The notes under the pieces were generated by a model. The model was not told where the DNA came from and did no database searches. It saw only the letters and a program-made list of their open reading frames with translations. From Gallionellales bacterium RIFCSPLOWO2_02_FULL_59_110 (GTDB lineage Bacteria > Pseudomonadota > Gammaproteobacteria > Burkholderiales > Gallionellaceae), in assembly GCA_001801215.1 (NCBI GenBank), contig MGXA01000001.1:1-39049 (forward strand): a stretch of DNA of 39,049 nt, read 5' to 3'. A program made the translations under genes and the position numbers. Below are positions 1-10,600 of this stretch, one piece after another. Position 1 is the stretch's first letter, and each line of letters starts with the position of its first letter.

Positions 1-109
1 CACGCTTCGCTATATAATCGCCGCCCGTATCGCCCGGCAACTCCAGCGATGTCCGTGCTGCGGCTCGGTTAAACGTAATTTGTGACACAGTGAAACTAAC
101 GAAGAATCA

Positions 110-1735
110 TCAATAGGCTATCGTGAAGCTGACGCGCTCGTAATCGATGCCGCGCTCGACGCTGAAACCCAATTTAACAAACTCTTTCTCGCCGTTCTGA
201 TGCAGGATTTCTACCACGCGATCCGTCTGGAACCAGTCGCGCGGAATGATCAGGCTGGCCGGAGTGTTTATCGCCGCAACGACCGGCAGCAGGAATGCCG
301 GAACGTATTTTTCCGACACGGTCATGTTCACGCCGGTGGCGCGCATGCTGACCGCTTCGGCAGAACCGGGCAGGTAGCGCACCCCGATCTGCAATTTTCC
401 GCTGCGCGTCACGTTCGTCCATGCCGTGGCGCCCAGCATGAAGGTCTCGGCGTCGCTGGCATGCAAGGCAACCAGCTGGTTGTAGCTTAGCCGCCCGCCG
501 AACGTATCCTCGCGCACCAGACGCGCTCCCGATATGCTCTCGTTCTGGAATTGCCAGGTTTCCAGCGGGTAGCCCATTTCCAGCAGTTCCTTGTTGTGCG
601 CGTCCTGCAGCACCTGGCCGAAGGCCTCGGCCGATTTACGCGCCGTATTGCCCGGAGCGGTGTCGCGCCCCGGTTGCCTGAAGGGCTTTCCGGACAGATG
701 CGCGTAAATGCCTTCCGGTTTGTAGCAGAGCTGCGCGTGCTGCGCGACAGGCCGCCGCTCGCCAAAGCGTGTGCTGCGGTCTTCGCACCAGCACTGGTGC
801 AAAAAAGTGAGGAACTCGATGCAATCGCTGCTGTTGCAGTGCTCGCACAGGTTGAGTTGCCGCGGTGTCTGGCCCTGCTGCAGGAGGATAGTCTTGACGC
901 GCAGCAATTTGCTCAATGGCATCGTCGCCAGGTAGCGCATCGTGTCACTATGTGCGACCCGTCCGACCGGCTGCAAGCCGTAAGTGCCGGCCAGGTCCGT
1001 CGAGAGCGGCGGCGCTTCTCCCTTGCTGACGGTATAGATGCTCTCTATGGTCACCGTATTGCTCCACTGCGTCAGCCAGTTGTCCAGCAGCTGCAACTGC
1101 GAGCGGGTCAGCTCGGCGGGGCGCGCATAGCTGGCCAATTGGGTTTTCACATAAACGCTGCGGCAACTGCTGCGCGGATATTTCTGGTTCAGCGGATCGC
1201 TTACCTCGTCCGTCTGAAAATTCTGCTCTTCGGCGAAAGCGTACAGCTCATGCAGTTGATGCCACAGCTTGCCGTCGAATTCGTAGCCGGTGCGCAGATG
1301 CTCGAAAATTTCCAGCCCGCTATACAGCAGGCAGCGCTGGCACAGAAACGCGCCATGTTTTGCGAGCTGTTTGTCGCCGCTCATGTAGCCTTGCAGGCAG
1401 CGCTGGTAGCCCAGCACCATGGCCTGCCAGAGCTGCACGATGGCGACGAATACCATCAGCTCGCTTTCGTTCAGCGGCAATGGCTTGGCGATAAGTTTTT
1501 TGGCGTAATCGTCCTGCACATAACCGACAGTTTCGCGCAGCTGCTCCATGGTATTCAGCCGTTCCATTCCGCGCACCGGATAGCGGTTGAATTCGCTGAT
1601 CTGGGCGAAAAGCATGCTGTGGGCCAGTTGCAGATTGGTCAATTGCAGTTGCCCGAGCCACTTTGCGCAACCCGCCGCATCCTTGAAAAGCGGGTTGGCG
1701 CGGTCGTCGGTCGGTTCGAGCGGAAGTGTCAGCAT
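110..1735 (-). CDS. Conserved protein of unknown function (about 541 aa)
   Basis: I do not recognise a characterised family. The protein has no signal peptide or membrane segment and looks cytosolic. The N-terminal half is mostly helical with paired cysteines (LCQRCLLYSG). The middle carries a Cys/His cluster (LNLCEHCNSSDC, then HQCWCEDRS) that could bind metal. The C-terminal 150 residues look like a beta-rich domain (GKLQIGVRYLPGSAEAVSMRA) that might be PilZ-like, which is a weak guess. I chose the ATG at 1735; an in-frame GTG at 1768 would add 11 residues, and neither start has a clear Shine-Dalgarno sequence. It lies downstream of the large FAD/Fe-S oxidoreductase on the same strand, separated by a palindromic repeat, so co-transcription is possible but unproven. 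Confidence 0.75.
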   Translation of the reverse strand: MLTLPLEPTDDRANPLFKDAAGCAKWLGQLQLTNLQLAHSMLFAQISEFNRYPVRGMERLNTMEQLRETVGYVQDDYAKKLIAKPLPLNESELMVFVAIVQLWQAMVLGYQRCLQGYMSGDKQLAKHGAFLCQRCLLYSGLEIFEHLRTGYEFDGKLWHQLHELYAFAEEQNFQTDEVSDPLNQKYPRSSCRSVYVKTQLASYARPAELTRSQLQLLDNWLTQWSNTVTIESIYTVSKGEAPPLSTDLAGTYGLQPVGRVAHSDTMRYLATMPLSKLLRVKTILLQQGQTPRQLNLCEHCNSSDCIEFLTFLHQCWCEDRSTRFGERRPVAQHAQLCYKPEGIYAHLSGKPFRQPGRDTAPGNTARKSAEAFGQVLQDAHNKELLEMGYPLETWQFQNESISGARLVREDTFGGRLSYNQLVALHASDAETFMLGATAWTNVTRSGKLQIGVRYLPGSAEAVSMRATGVNMTVSEKYVPAFLLPVVAAINTPASLIIPRDWFQTDRVVEILHQNGEKEFVKLGFSVERGIDYERVSFTIAY

Positions 1736-1788
1736 GGTTGTATATGGGTGCAGGCCGACACTTTCCACGAGGCGCGCTTGCCAGTCAA

Positions 1789-1889
1789 GTAGGAGCGTGA
1801 TTTGTCGCGCCCCGTCCTGTCCGGGCGCGAAGCAGCGGCGCGATACCCGCAGAGAGCGGGAGCCTCTCCGGGATAAATCGCGCCCCTAC
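1789..1889. repeat. Palindromic intergenic repeat (REP/MITE-like)
   Basis: The left arm GTAGGAGCGTGATTTGTCGC is mirrored by the right arm ending ATAAATCGCGCCCCTAC, with a further GC-rich inverted segment inside. This gives an approximately 100-base imperfect hairpin. The right arm overlaps the 3' end of the oxidoreductase gene and contains its TAG stop codon (1886-1888). Confidence 0.7.
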
Positions 1890-4800
1890 AGCAGCACGCG
1901 CTCGATGCCGCCATGATTGGCCTTGTTGACATAATCCTCCAGCCAATCCGGGCCGAGCAGGTGGCGGGACATTTCGATGACGATGTAGTCCGAGGTGGTG
2001 CCGCTGTCGTCGTTGTAGCGCGACAAGCCCTGATGGCAGGCCGGGCAGGAGGTGAGGATTTTGACTTCGCCGGCAAAGCCGTCGGCGCGCAGCGCGGCGG
2101 TGCCCTTGCGCATTTCCTCTTCCTTGCGGAAACGCACCTGGGTCGCGATCTGCGGCAGCGATACGCCGAAGCTGCCGGCTTCGCCGCAGCAGCGATCATT
2201 GAGCTTTACGTCGGTCCCCATCAATTCGCAGGCGACCTTGAGCGGCGCATGGGTCTTCATCGGCGAGTGGCAAGGGTCGTGGTACATGAAGCGCACTCCC
2301 TCGACTCCCTGAAGTCTTACCCCCTTCTCCAGCAAATATTCGTGGATGTCGAGCAGGCGGCAGCCGGGGAAAATTTTCTCGAACTGGTACTTCAGCAACT
2401 GATCCATACAGGTGCCGCACGACACGATCACCGTCTTGATCTCGAGGTAATTCAGCGTGTTCGCCACGCGGTGGAACAGCACGCGGTTGTCGGTGGCGAT
2501 CTGGCTGGCTTTGTCGCCCTGTCCGGAAGCGTTTTGCGGATAGCCGCAGCACAGGTAGCCGGGAGGCAGCACGGTGATTGCGCCGAACTCGTACAGCATC
2601 GCCTGCGTCGCCAGGCCGACCTGGCCGAACAGCCGCTCCGAGCCGCAGCCGGGGAAGTAAAACACCGCCTCGGAGTCCTCGTTCAGCTTGTGCGGGTTGC
2701 GGATGACCGGCACGATGCTGGGGTCCTCGATGTCGAGCAGCGCGCGCGAGGTTTTCTTGGGCAGGTTGCCCGGCATCGGCTTGTTGATGAAGTGGATCAC
2801 CTTCGCATGGCCGGGCGGGAAAAGCAGCGGCGCGCCGCCCACGGTGGCCGGCGGATGTTTGAGCTGGCCGCCCAGCAGGCCGAGGCGCTTGGCGATCCGG
2901 TGGCCGCCGCGCTGCACCTTGTAGCCCAGCTCGATCATCGCCTTGCGCAACAGCTTGATGACGGTCGGATCGGTGGCGGTCAGGAACAGCATCGAGGCTG
3001 CGCTCACCGGGTTGAATTTTTTCTTGCCCTGTTTGCGCAGGAAGTTGCGCATCGCGACCGACACATCGCCGAAGTCGATGTCCACCGGGCAGGGGCTCTT
3101 GCATTTGTGGCAGATCGTGCAGTGGTCGGCGACATCGCAGAATTCGGCAAAATGCTGGATAGAGACGCCGCGCCGCGTTTGCTCTTCGTACAGGAACGCT
3201 TCGATCAACAGCGAGGCGGCGAGAATCTTGTTGCGCGGCGAATACAGCAGGTTGGCGCGCGGCACGTGGGTGTTGCACACCGGCTTGCATTTGCCGCAGC
3301 GCAGGCAGTCCTTGAACGAATCGGCGATCTCGCCCAGCTCGCTCTTTTCCAGGATCAGGCTCTCCAGCTCCATCAAGTTGAAGCTCGGCGTATAGGCGCG
3401 TTCCAGGTTGCTGCCCTTGAGCAGCTTGCCCTTGTTGAAGCGCCCCTCAGGATCGATGCGCTGCTTGTAGTCGGCGAACGCGGCGATCTCCTGCGGTTCG
3501 AGATAATCGAACTTGGTGATGCCGATGCCGTGCTCGCCGGAAATCACTCCGCCGAGGTCTTTTGCCAGGCGCATGATGCGATCCACCGCAGCATAGGCCT
3601 GTTGCAGCATCTCGTAGTCGTCCGAATTCACCGGGATATTGGTGTGCACGTTGCCGTCGCCAGCGTGCATGTGCAACGCGACGAACACGCGGTTTTTCAG
3701 CACGCTCTGGTGGATCGCGTTGCACTGCTCGAGGATAGGCTGGTAGGTCGCGCCGCTGAACATCTGGCGCAGCGGTTCGCGCACCTCGCGCTTCCACGAG
3801 GCGCGCAGCAGATGGCGTTGCACCGCGTCGAACACGGTAACCGCATCCTGTTTATCCTCGGGAGCATACAGTCCCTCGCCGAGCGGTGCATCGAGGTTGT
3901 CCAGCAGCCACTGCCAGCGCGTGCGCGCCTCGGCGAGCATCTGCTGCGCGGCCTGCGGGCGGTTGCCGAGCAGTTCGGCGTCGCCGAGCTGTGCGTCATC
4001 CTGATAATAAAGCGGCAGTTCGCCGGCGAAAAATTCGTCCAGCGCGCCGAGCAGCTTGAGCTTGTTTTTCAGCGACAACTCGATGTTGATGCGCTCGATA
4101 CCGTCGCAGTAATCGCCCATGCGCGGCAGCGGGATCACCACGTCCTCGCCGTCGCGCAGGTTGGCCAGGCGCACGATTTCCGAGGAGGCGGCGGCTGTGG
4201 CATCCGCGTCGTCGCTCACCACATCGGCGATCAGCACCATCTTCGGACGGGTGCCGCGCCTGGCCTTGGTGGCGTAGCCCACCGCCTTGAGATAGCGCTC
4301 GTCGAGATGTTCCAGCCCGGCCAGGAATACCTGGCAGGCGGAAAACGGAGTAGGGGGGATGCTGCATTTGTCGAACAGTGCGGTAATCTCGACGATGGCG
4401 GGCACCGCCTCGCGCACCTGGCCGAAGAATTCCAGGCATACCGTGCGGACATGCGCGTGGGCGTGGTGCAGGATGAAGCGCGCCGAGGTGATGATGCCGT
4501 CGCAGCCTTCCTTCTGAATGCCGGGCAGGCCGGAGAGGAATTTGTCGGTGACGTCCTTGCCCAGCCCGGCCTTGCGGAACGCGCCGCCGGGGATGTTGAG
4601 CAGCTCCGGTGCGCCGTGCGGCGTTTTGCCGTCCGCCTCGTAGCGGCTGATGCGGAACGTGGCGGTTTCCGTGTCGTGGATCTTGCCGAGGTTGTGGTTG
4701 AGGCGCTCGACCTCCATCCACAGGCCGTCCGGCGTGACCATGCGCCACGAGGCGAGGTTGTCCAGCGCGGTGCCCCACAGCACCGCCTTTTTTCCGCCCG

Positions 4801-5689
4801 CGTTCATCGACACGTTGCCGCCGATGCACGACGCATCCGCCGAGGTCGGATCGACCGCGAACACCAGCTTGTTGGCTTCCGCCGCCTCCATCACGCGCCG
4901 CGTCACCGCGCCCGCGCCGCAGCGGATCGTCGCGTATGGCTCGGAGAGGCCGGGCAGCACCAGATGCTCTACCGCGGAGAGCGAATCCAGCTTCTCGGTG
5001 TTGATCACTGCGGAGAACTTGTCCAGCGGCACCGCGCCGCCGGTGTAGCCGGTGCCGCCGCCGCGCGGGATGATGGTCAGCTTGAGAGAAATGCAGGCGC
5101 GCACCAGCGGCGCAACCTCCGCTTCGGTGTCGGGGTGCAGCACCACGAACGGGTATTCCACGCGCCAGTCGGTCGCGTCGGTCACATGCGAGACGCGCGC
5201 CAGGCCGTCGAACTGAATGTTGTCGCGGCGCGTGATGCGGCCCAGCACGCGCAGGGCGCGTTTGCGCAATTGCAGGGTCTGTTCGAATTCGGCGGCAAAC
5301 TGGTCGATCGCAGCAGCGGCGAGTCCGAGCAGGCGCTTTACCTTCTGGTTGCGGCTGTCCTGATTGGCATTGTCTGCGCCGGCTTCCGCCGCGTCTTCGG
5401 TCTCACGGCGGCGCGCCTCGATGGCGTTCAGGCGGTGATGCAGCGCGCCGATCAGCGCCTCGCGGCGCTTGCGGTTGGCGAGCAGATCGTCCTGCAAATA
5501 CGGGTTGCGCGCCAGCACCCAGATATCGCCCAGCACCTCATACAACATCTGCGCCGAACGACCGGTGCGGCGTTCTTCGCGCAAGGTATTGATGATCTCC
5601 CATGCCTCGTCGCCGAGAATGCGTAAGACCACCTCGCGGTCGGAGAACGAGGTGTAGTTATAGGGGATTTCGCGCAAACGTGCCGTCAT
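1886..5689 (-). CDS. FAD-linked oxidase / Fe-S oxidoreductase fusion with N-terminal DUF3683 (GlcD-GlpC-like)
   Basis: This 1267-residue cytosolic flavo-iron-sulfur protein is probably a 2-hydroxyacid (D-lactate or glycolate type) dehydrogenase feeding electrons to a quinone or carrier; the substrate is inferred only. Domains in order are: a helical DUF3683-like N-terminus (about 1-130); an FAD-binding PCMH domain with the glycine-rich motif [11 protein letters not shown] near residue 210; a FAD-oxidase C-terminal domain with [12 protein letters not shown] and SGEHGIG (to about 770); two 4Fe-4S clusters ([11 protein letters not shown] near 793, [12 protein letters not shown] near 860); and two CCG domains ([11 protein letters not shown] near 1013 with CCGYP, then YHDPCHS and CCGEAG near 1137-1165). 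The fusion therefore combines GlcD-like and GlpC/GlcF-like halves in one chain. The ATG at 5689 is preceded by AAGGA at suitable spacing. The stop codon lies in the downstream repeat. Confidence 0.93.
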   Translation of the reverse strand: MTARLREIPYNYTSFSDREVVLRILGDEAWEIINTLREERRTGRSAQMLYEVLGDIWVLARNPYLQDDLLANRKRREALIGALHHRLNAIEARRRETEDAAEAGADNANQDSRNQKVKRLLGLAAAAIDQFAAEFEQTLQLRKRALRVLGRITRRDNIQFDGLARVSHVTDATDWRVEYPFVVLHPDTEAEVAPLVRACISLKLTIIPRGGGTGYTGGAVPLDKFSAVINTEKLDSLSAVEHLVLPGLSEPYATIRCGAGAVTRRVMEAAEANKLVFAVDPTSADASCIGGNVSMNAGGKKAVLWGTALDNLASWRMVTPDGLWMEVERLNHNLGKIHDTETATFRISRYEADGKTPHGAPELLNIPGGAFRKAGLGKDVTDKFLSGLPGIQKEGCDGIITSARFILHHAHAHVRTVCLEFFGQVREAVPAIVEITALFDKCSIPPTPFSACQVFLAGLEHLDERYLKAVGYATKARRGTRPKMVLIADVVSDDADATAAASSEIVRLANLRDGEDVVIPLPRMGDYCDGIERINIELSLKNKLKLLGALDEFFAGELPLYYQDDAQLGDAELLGNRPQAAQQMLAEARTRWQWLLDNLDAPLGEGLYAPEDKQDAVTVFDAVQRHLLRASWKREVREPLRQMFSGATYQPILEQCNAIHQSVLKNRVFVALHMHAGDGNVHTNIPVNSDDYEMLQQAYAAVDRIMRLAKDLGGVISGEHGIGITKFDYLEPQEIAAFADYKQRIDPEGRFNKGKLLKGSNLERAYTPSFNLMELESLILEKSELGEIADSFKDCLRCGKCKPVCNTHVPRANLLYSPRNKILAASLLIEAFLYEEQTRRGVSIQHFAEFCDVADHCTICHKCKSPCPVDIDFGDVSVAMRNFLRKQGKKKFNPVSAASMLFLTATDPTVIKLLRKAMIELGYKVQRGGHRIAKRLGLLGGQLKHPPATVGGAPLLFPPGHAKVIHFINKPMPGNLPKKTSRALLDIEDPSIVPVIRNPHKLNEDSEAVFYFPGCGSERLFGQVGLATQAMLYEFGAITVLPPGYLCCGYPQNASGQGDKASQIATDNRVLFHRVANTLNYLEIKTVIVSCGTCMDQLLKYQFEKIFPGCRLLDIHEYLLEKGVRLQGVEGVRFMYHDPCHSPMKTHAPLKVACELMGTDVKLNDRCCGEAGSFGVSLPQIATQVRFRKEEEMRKGTAALRADGFAGEVKILTSCPACHQGLSRYNDDSGTTSDYIVIEMSRHLLGPDWLEDYVNKANHGGIERVLL

Positions 5690-5967
5690 GGAGTTCCTTG
5701 GAGCAAGACGCGCATTTTACCTTAGAGTCAATTTCAGCAGGTTCCATATTCTGCATCAACCTGCCGGAAAGAATCGGATCCGGTTGCCGGTCATAAGGAC
5801 ACCCACAGATTCATGCACCAGCTCTCGTTTCGTAATCCTGTCGTTCAAGCGCAGCGGGAGTCGGGCGGCATAAACGCGTTGACTTGAGCGGCAAAGGTGT
5901 TTATGCTTTTCGTGCCTTGCATCAAGGGCATAACGGCATGCGCCGTGGCGAAGGAACGGGGCTCATC

Positions 5968-6336
5968 ATGAATAATGCACTGTACATCTTTCATGCGCTT
6001 CACGAAATGCCGCCTGGCGGCTTGCATACCGCGATCGCTCGACTGAAAGCGGTATCCACCCCCGTCGATACCCGCGACCCTTCGCTCACCATCAGGGAGA
6101 CGGAGGTGCTGCGCTGGTTCAAGGAAGGCAAGACGAACTGGGAGATTGCGCAAATCCATCGCGTCAGCCAGAACACCATCAAGTTCCATATCAAAAACAT
6201 ACACCGCAAACTCAACACTGCGAACAAGCACCATGCCGTCGCAATCGCCATGGAGCGAGGCCTGATCGGCTGTCTGGCCACCTACCCTAAGGGGTATTTC
6301 GCACCTTCGACACGCGCGGTACGCTTCCAATCATAG
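5968..6336 (+). CDS. LuxR-type HTH transcriptional regulator
   Basis: This is a small DNA-binding regulator. A GerE/LuxR helix-turn-helix is clear: LTIRETEVLRWFKEGKTNWE, then a recognition region NTIKFHIKNIHRKLN and a typical C-terminal helix. About 40 residues precede it, with no receiver or autoinducer domain, so the input signal is unknown. The wording of the HTH resembles EpsA-like regulators of exopolysaccharide loci, but none of those genes is nearby. I chose the ATG at 5968, which follows AAGGAACGGGG; upstream in-frame starts at 5938 (ATG) and 5884 (TTG) are possible. It is divergent from the FAD/Fe-S oxidoreductase and lies just upstream of, and co-directional with, the operon of exported proteins, making it a candidate regulator of that operon. 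Confidence 0.8.
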   Translation: MNNALYIFHALHEMPPGGLHTAIARLKAVSTPVDTRDPSLTIRETEVLRWFKEGKTNWEIAQIHRVSQNTIKFHIKNIHRKLNTANKHHAVAIAMERGLIGCLATYPKGYFAPSTRAVRFQS

Positions 6337-6358
6337 CTACAAACGGAGGTTGATCAAT

Positions 6359-6397
6359 ATGCTTTCCGCCATCGCACGCCGCAGCCCCATCCGATAA
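6359..6397 (+). CDS. Possible 12-codon leader ORF
   Basis: An ATG at 6359 follows a perfect GGAGG (6345-6349) at 9-base spacing. It opens a frame encoding MLSAIARRSPIR and ends in TAA two bases before the GTG/ATG start region of the next gene. This is the best ribosome-binding site in the area, whereas the downstream gene has none of its own. It could be a leader for translational coupling, or a chance frame next to a misassigned start. Confidence 0.35.
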   Translation: MLSAIARRSPIR

Positions 6398-6402
6398 TCG
6401 TG

Positions 6403-7626
6403 ATGAATGATCGCGCCACGAATCTCCAGTCCTTAGAAGTGCATCCGGGCTGGCTGGCTGTGCAAGCCTGCCATTGTCGCGATGAACCCATGCAGCCCTG
6501 CAGACGGGAGCGAGCCGGGCGAACATTTATTGGCGCGCAGAATAAATTGCTGCTGTCCTGCGGTCGCCGCGCGCGCGGAATTGCGTTTTTCGTGATCTGC
6601 GCGTTGTTGTTGCCCCCCGCCTTCGCTGACGAGGGAGGGCGCGCCAAATGGATTCCCCCTCCCCCCCCCACCGACTGGTCGCCCGCGCGCCCGCCGCCCG
6701 GCTATTCGGCCGACGCCTATTCACCTGACAAGGTCAAACCCGACTTCGCCCCGGACGTCGATCCGGCGGCCGGGATCAACCACGCCTACGACCCCAATGC
6801 CGATCCGCTGCATCCGACCAAGAATCCGGATGTCGACCCCGGCCCGGGCTGGGATAGAACGCCTGATGGTGTGAGACGGCCAGCAGATCAGAGCCCGGGG
6901 GTGAGCGCGAGCACTGCCGATTGGGAATGGGGCGAGCGTTATTACGACTCCCAGTTCGACGCGACACTGGTCATCACCAACAACTGCAAGTCGTGGCAGC
7001 CGGTCAGCATCTTCATCTTTGACCTGCCTTTTCTCACCCTGCCGTCGCACCTGACGGTGCCGCCCGGCTCGACCTCCGTCATCGGCAAAGTCAAGCTTCC
7101 GCCCGAGCCGCCGCCGCCAATGCGCCTCGGCCTGCCCGGCGAGCCCGGCTGGGGACATGTCGATTACGGCAAGGCGCTCGGGCCGAACCCCGTGTTTACG
7201 TTCCCGCCGCCGAAGCTGCACCAGCCGAACTTCGTCAAGATCGAAGGCCGCGTCGTAGCCTGGCATCCTTGGTCGCCTCCTGACTGCAATCCCAGGCGCG
7301 AGACCTACAACGTCAGCGGCCACATCCATTTCCGCCCGCCGCCGCCGGAGGGTGATGGTGGGCCGGAGAAGATCGCAAGCCCGGGCGTATGCCAGGTTTA
7401 CTGGAATATCGGGGTGCCGCCGGCGCAGTTGAAAGACGAGGACTGCACGGCGGAGATGCGCGAACTGGCGCGCGCCTTCCGCGAGCGGGTTTTGCCCTCA
7501 TACATTTTCAATTCGCCCGAAGACTGGCTGTGGCTGCCGGACGGCAAGGCGATCGGCGCGATGCAGATCCAGGATCTCCTCGCCATGAAAGCCCGGGCGA
7601 GCGCCATCATGGGGAGGCCATACTGA
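6403..7626 (+). CDS. Secreted Pro-rich protein of unknown function
   Basis: I do not recognise the family. A hydrophobic segment (GIAFFVICALLLPPAFA, followed by DEGG) near residues 60-75 looks like a signal peptide preceded by an unusual N-terminal extension of about 50 residues, so the true start may be further downstream. After it comes a very Pro-rich region (WIPPPPPTDWSPARPPPGYS), then a beta-rich domain beginning near TLVITNNCKSWQPVSIFIF, interrupted by PPEPPPPM-type linkers. The C-terminal 60 residues are helical. GTG at 6400 is an alternative start. It begins the four-gene exported-protein operon: its stop is directly followed by the next gene's ATG at 7628-7631. The Pro-rich segments suggest spanning or binding in the cell wall or periplasm. 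Confidence 0.75.
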   Translation: MNDRATNLQSLEVHPGWLAVQACHCRDEPMQPCRRERAGRTFIGAQNKLLLSCGRRARGIAFFVICALLLPPAFADEGGRAKWIPPPPPTDWSPARPPPGYSADAYSPDKVKPDFAPDVDPAAGINHAYDPNADPLHPTKNPDVDPGPGWDRTPDGVRRPADQSPGVSASTADWEWGERYYDSQFDATLVITNNCKSWQPVSIFIFDLPFLTLPSHLTVPPGSTSVIGKVKLPPEPPPPMRLGLPGEPGWGHVDYGKALGPNPVFTFPPPKLHQPNFVKIEGRVVAWHPWSPPDCNPRRETYNVSGHIHFRPPPPEGDGGPEKIASPGVCQVYWNIGVPPAQLKDEDCTAEMRELARAFRERVLPSYIFNSPEDWLWLPDGKAIGAMQIQDLLAMKARASAIMGRPY

Positions 7627-7627
7627 C

Positions 7628-10600
7628 ATGATGCGCCCGCGCCGCTTCCCGATACTGCTTCAGGCCTGTGCCGTCGTCTTTACCTTCGCGATGGCACAAG
7701 GCAGTTCGCTGGCCGATGACGATTTCGAGCGCCGCGCGGCGCAGGCCGCGCAGACCGAGCGCGGCTTCTACGAGAGCGGCGGCGCACGCGACACCAGCGT
7801 CATCCCGAATGCGCAACCTGCGGCGCGCGCGCCGACCCACATCGAGGAAGCCGATCGCAAGGTCGCCGATCGCGAAGCGGCGCGGCGCGCCGCCGAGCGT
7901 GCCGCCGAGGATAGCAAGGTCGCGCGGCTGGCCGACCAGCTCGAAACTTCGCGTGTCCACCATGGCGCCATCCTGCGCGGGCTGGACGAGCAGCGCGCGA
8001 GTCTCGCGGCCGAGCTTGCATCGGCCGAACGGGCCGGTGCGGCGGATCGGGCACGCACGCTCAAGAGCCAGTTGGCTGCGGTCGACGACGCGTTGGCGGC
8101 CAAGCAGAACGAGGTCGCGCGCTACGAGGCGCGCCTGCAAACCGAGATCACCAAGGCACAGGCCGAGCCGCGCGCCGCCGAGGAGGCGCGGAGGATAACC
8201 GAAACGACCGAACTCGCCAGTCGACTGCGCACCCAGGAGGCGCAGATCGAGGCAGGCAACGCTGCCTTCGAGGAACGGATAGGGGCCATCGACGCCGCCA
8301 TCGATCAGGCGCGCAGCAACGGTCTCAACGAGGTCGCCGAACAACTCGAACAGACGCGCCGCAAGACCGTCGATGCCCAGCAGGCCTTTCTTGCAGGGCA
8401 GGAAGCGACCCGCGGCGCCTCCCGTCGCGATCTCGACCGCGCCTACGCCGCCAATCGCGCCGATGGCATCGGGCCGACCAGCACCGTCGGCCTGGAATCG
8501 GCCATCCGGCGTGCAGCGATTACAACCGGGAACGATCCGGCCAGCGCCGTCAATCTCGTCGATCATGCTGCGGTCGACAGCACTGCGGCGAGCGCCGCGC
8601 GCGCCGCGAGCGGCGCGCCGGCCAGCACCGAGCACGTCAGCATCTTCAACGACATCAACAGCGAATCGCTGCGCGACTTCGCGCTCGATTATGCGGCCGA
8701 GGCGCGCACGACCTACGGCAGTTGGGAAGGCTTCAAGGGCCGTGTCCTCGAAGGCTACGTGGCCGGGGTCGGCAAGGGCGCGCTGGACGCGGTCAAGGGA
8801 CTGTTCGACGTCGTGGTCGGACTCGGCGACCTGACCGGCGAAGCGCTCGAGGATGCGCTCGAGCGCCTGACCGGCGCCGAACTCGATGTCTTCGGTGACG
8901 AGAAGATGCGGGTCGTGCGGGATATGCTCGAATCCGGCGCGCGTCTTTACGGCACGGACGATCAGGCGGGCCTCGAAGAGGCGCGCAAGCTCCTGGCCAC
9001 GGCTGATGCCATCCAGACCCTGCTCCGGCGCAAGGCCGAGCAGATGGCGGGTTCCGGCGAGAAAGGGATTCGCGAGTCCATCAACATCGTTGGCCAGGCC
9101 GCCCCGCAGGTGCTGGGCGCCGAAGAATTGGCCGTGCGCGGTGCGGTCGCCGTAACGCGCGCGGCCGGCGTCGGCGCGCGCGTCGTCACCGGGGTCGCCA
9201 AGGCCGATGCCGCAGCGGATGCGGCGCGCGCGACCGGTGCGGCGACCGATGCCGCGCGCGCCGGTGATGCTGCAACCGGCACCGGCGCAACCGCAGGCGC
9301 CGCACCCGCCATCCGTACCGGGCCAGAGGCCACTGCGCCCACTGTCCGCATGGGGCCTGAAGCTACCGCGCCTACCGTCCGCATGGGGCCGGAAGCCACC
9401 GCGCCCACCATCCGCACCGGACCCGAAGCCACTGCGCCCACTGTTCTTACCGGACCCGACGGTGCGCCGACCGGTACGGGGCGAACCAACCTGGACGAAA
9501 GTCCCACCGCACTGAACGGGGAGCGTGGCACCGCGGAGCCGCGGCCTGCGAGCGGGCTGCCCCCGCCGGCGCGCGGCCCGCCCCTCCAGGCAGATGCCGT
9601 CCTCGTCCGTCCCGATGGCTCGGCGACGTTGGTGATGGAGGACGGACGTCAGTTTCCCCTCGGCAAGGAGGTCGGACGTGGCTCGACGACAACGGTCTAC
9701 GAGGTTCCGGGGCGCGACGGCATCGTGGTCAAGGTCACCACAGGCGGCGCAGATGCCCTGGACGATGCCGGCTATAAGGTCATCAAAGGCCTCGACCCCC
9801 ACGGCGATGTTATCGAAGTACCGACCATCCATCGCCAGTACGAAGGCACGGACATTCGCAGCATCGATGGCGCCGAGACCGGTGTCGTCACTGTCACCGA
9901 CAAGGCACCAACCGATTTCAAGCGCGCGACCGACATCCAGAGACCCGGCGGCGGTATGACACCCGGCCAGATCAGCGCCTACCGCCGCGCGATGGACAAG
10001 CTCAACGATCAGGGCTTCGTGTGGCTGGACAGCAAGAACGACAATTACACTTTTCGCAAGGTGACCGGCGCGGATGGCGATGAATGGCGGCTGGTCGTGG
10101 TCGATCCCGGCGGCATCGTGCCGATGAAGGGCCGCGATCCCGACGCCGCCCGTGCCCTTCAGCGCGCGCTAGACACGCCGTCCGAAGCGTCGCGTGCAGC
10201 GCCCGAATGGGAGGTCGGTCGTGGTGTGCAAAGCGGCCGGATACTTCACCACGAGGATCTCGCTGCACGTTTCGACGATCTGGTCGACTGGGAAGCGATC
10301 CAGAATCTCACCGGCAAGCCTTACAATTCGCTAGGCCGGAACGCCAGGTCACGCATCCCGTGGCTTTCGGAAGAAATCTTTCCTTTCAATCCGCGTAACG
10401 GCTTCGACTATCCCGAGTTACCCGAGGCGCTCAATGCACCGGTTCCAGCGCCTACCCCTGCTCCTGCACCTGTGCGGACGGGCGGAGTGCCGCCAGTGGA
10501 TCGGTCGGCGCCGACTGCGCCCGATACCAACGCAGCATCCGTGGCACCGACACCCGTACCAGCCGACACGCCCCGTGCCATGACCCATTCCGGCACGGAG

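Noticed and set aside
1-109. TATATAATCG as a promoter at the left edge
   Set aside because: No plus-strand gene follows for nearly 6 kb and no -35 box is in view.
551-1792. A 413-codon plus-strand frame opposite the unknown 541-residue protein
   Set aside because: Composition is typical of an antisense shadow; it also runs into the palindromic repeat.
1913-5626. A 1237-codon open frame on the plus strand opposite the FAD/Fe-S oxidoreductase
   Set aside because: It mirrors the real gene; its peptide is Ala/Arg/Gln/His-rich with no domain. Long antisense frames are common opposite GC-rich genes.
9314-9445. Regular 33-base repeats as a possible CRISPR array
   Set aside because: Units are contiguous without spacers and lie in frame in a coding region.
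7607-9832. A 741-codon open frame on the minus strand opposite the kinase-like gene
   Set aside because: The Gly/Arg/Ala-rich peptide is the mirror of the repeat and coiled-coil coding sequence; the plus-strand frame has a signal peptide and kinase motifs.
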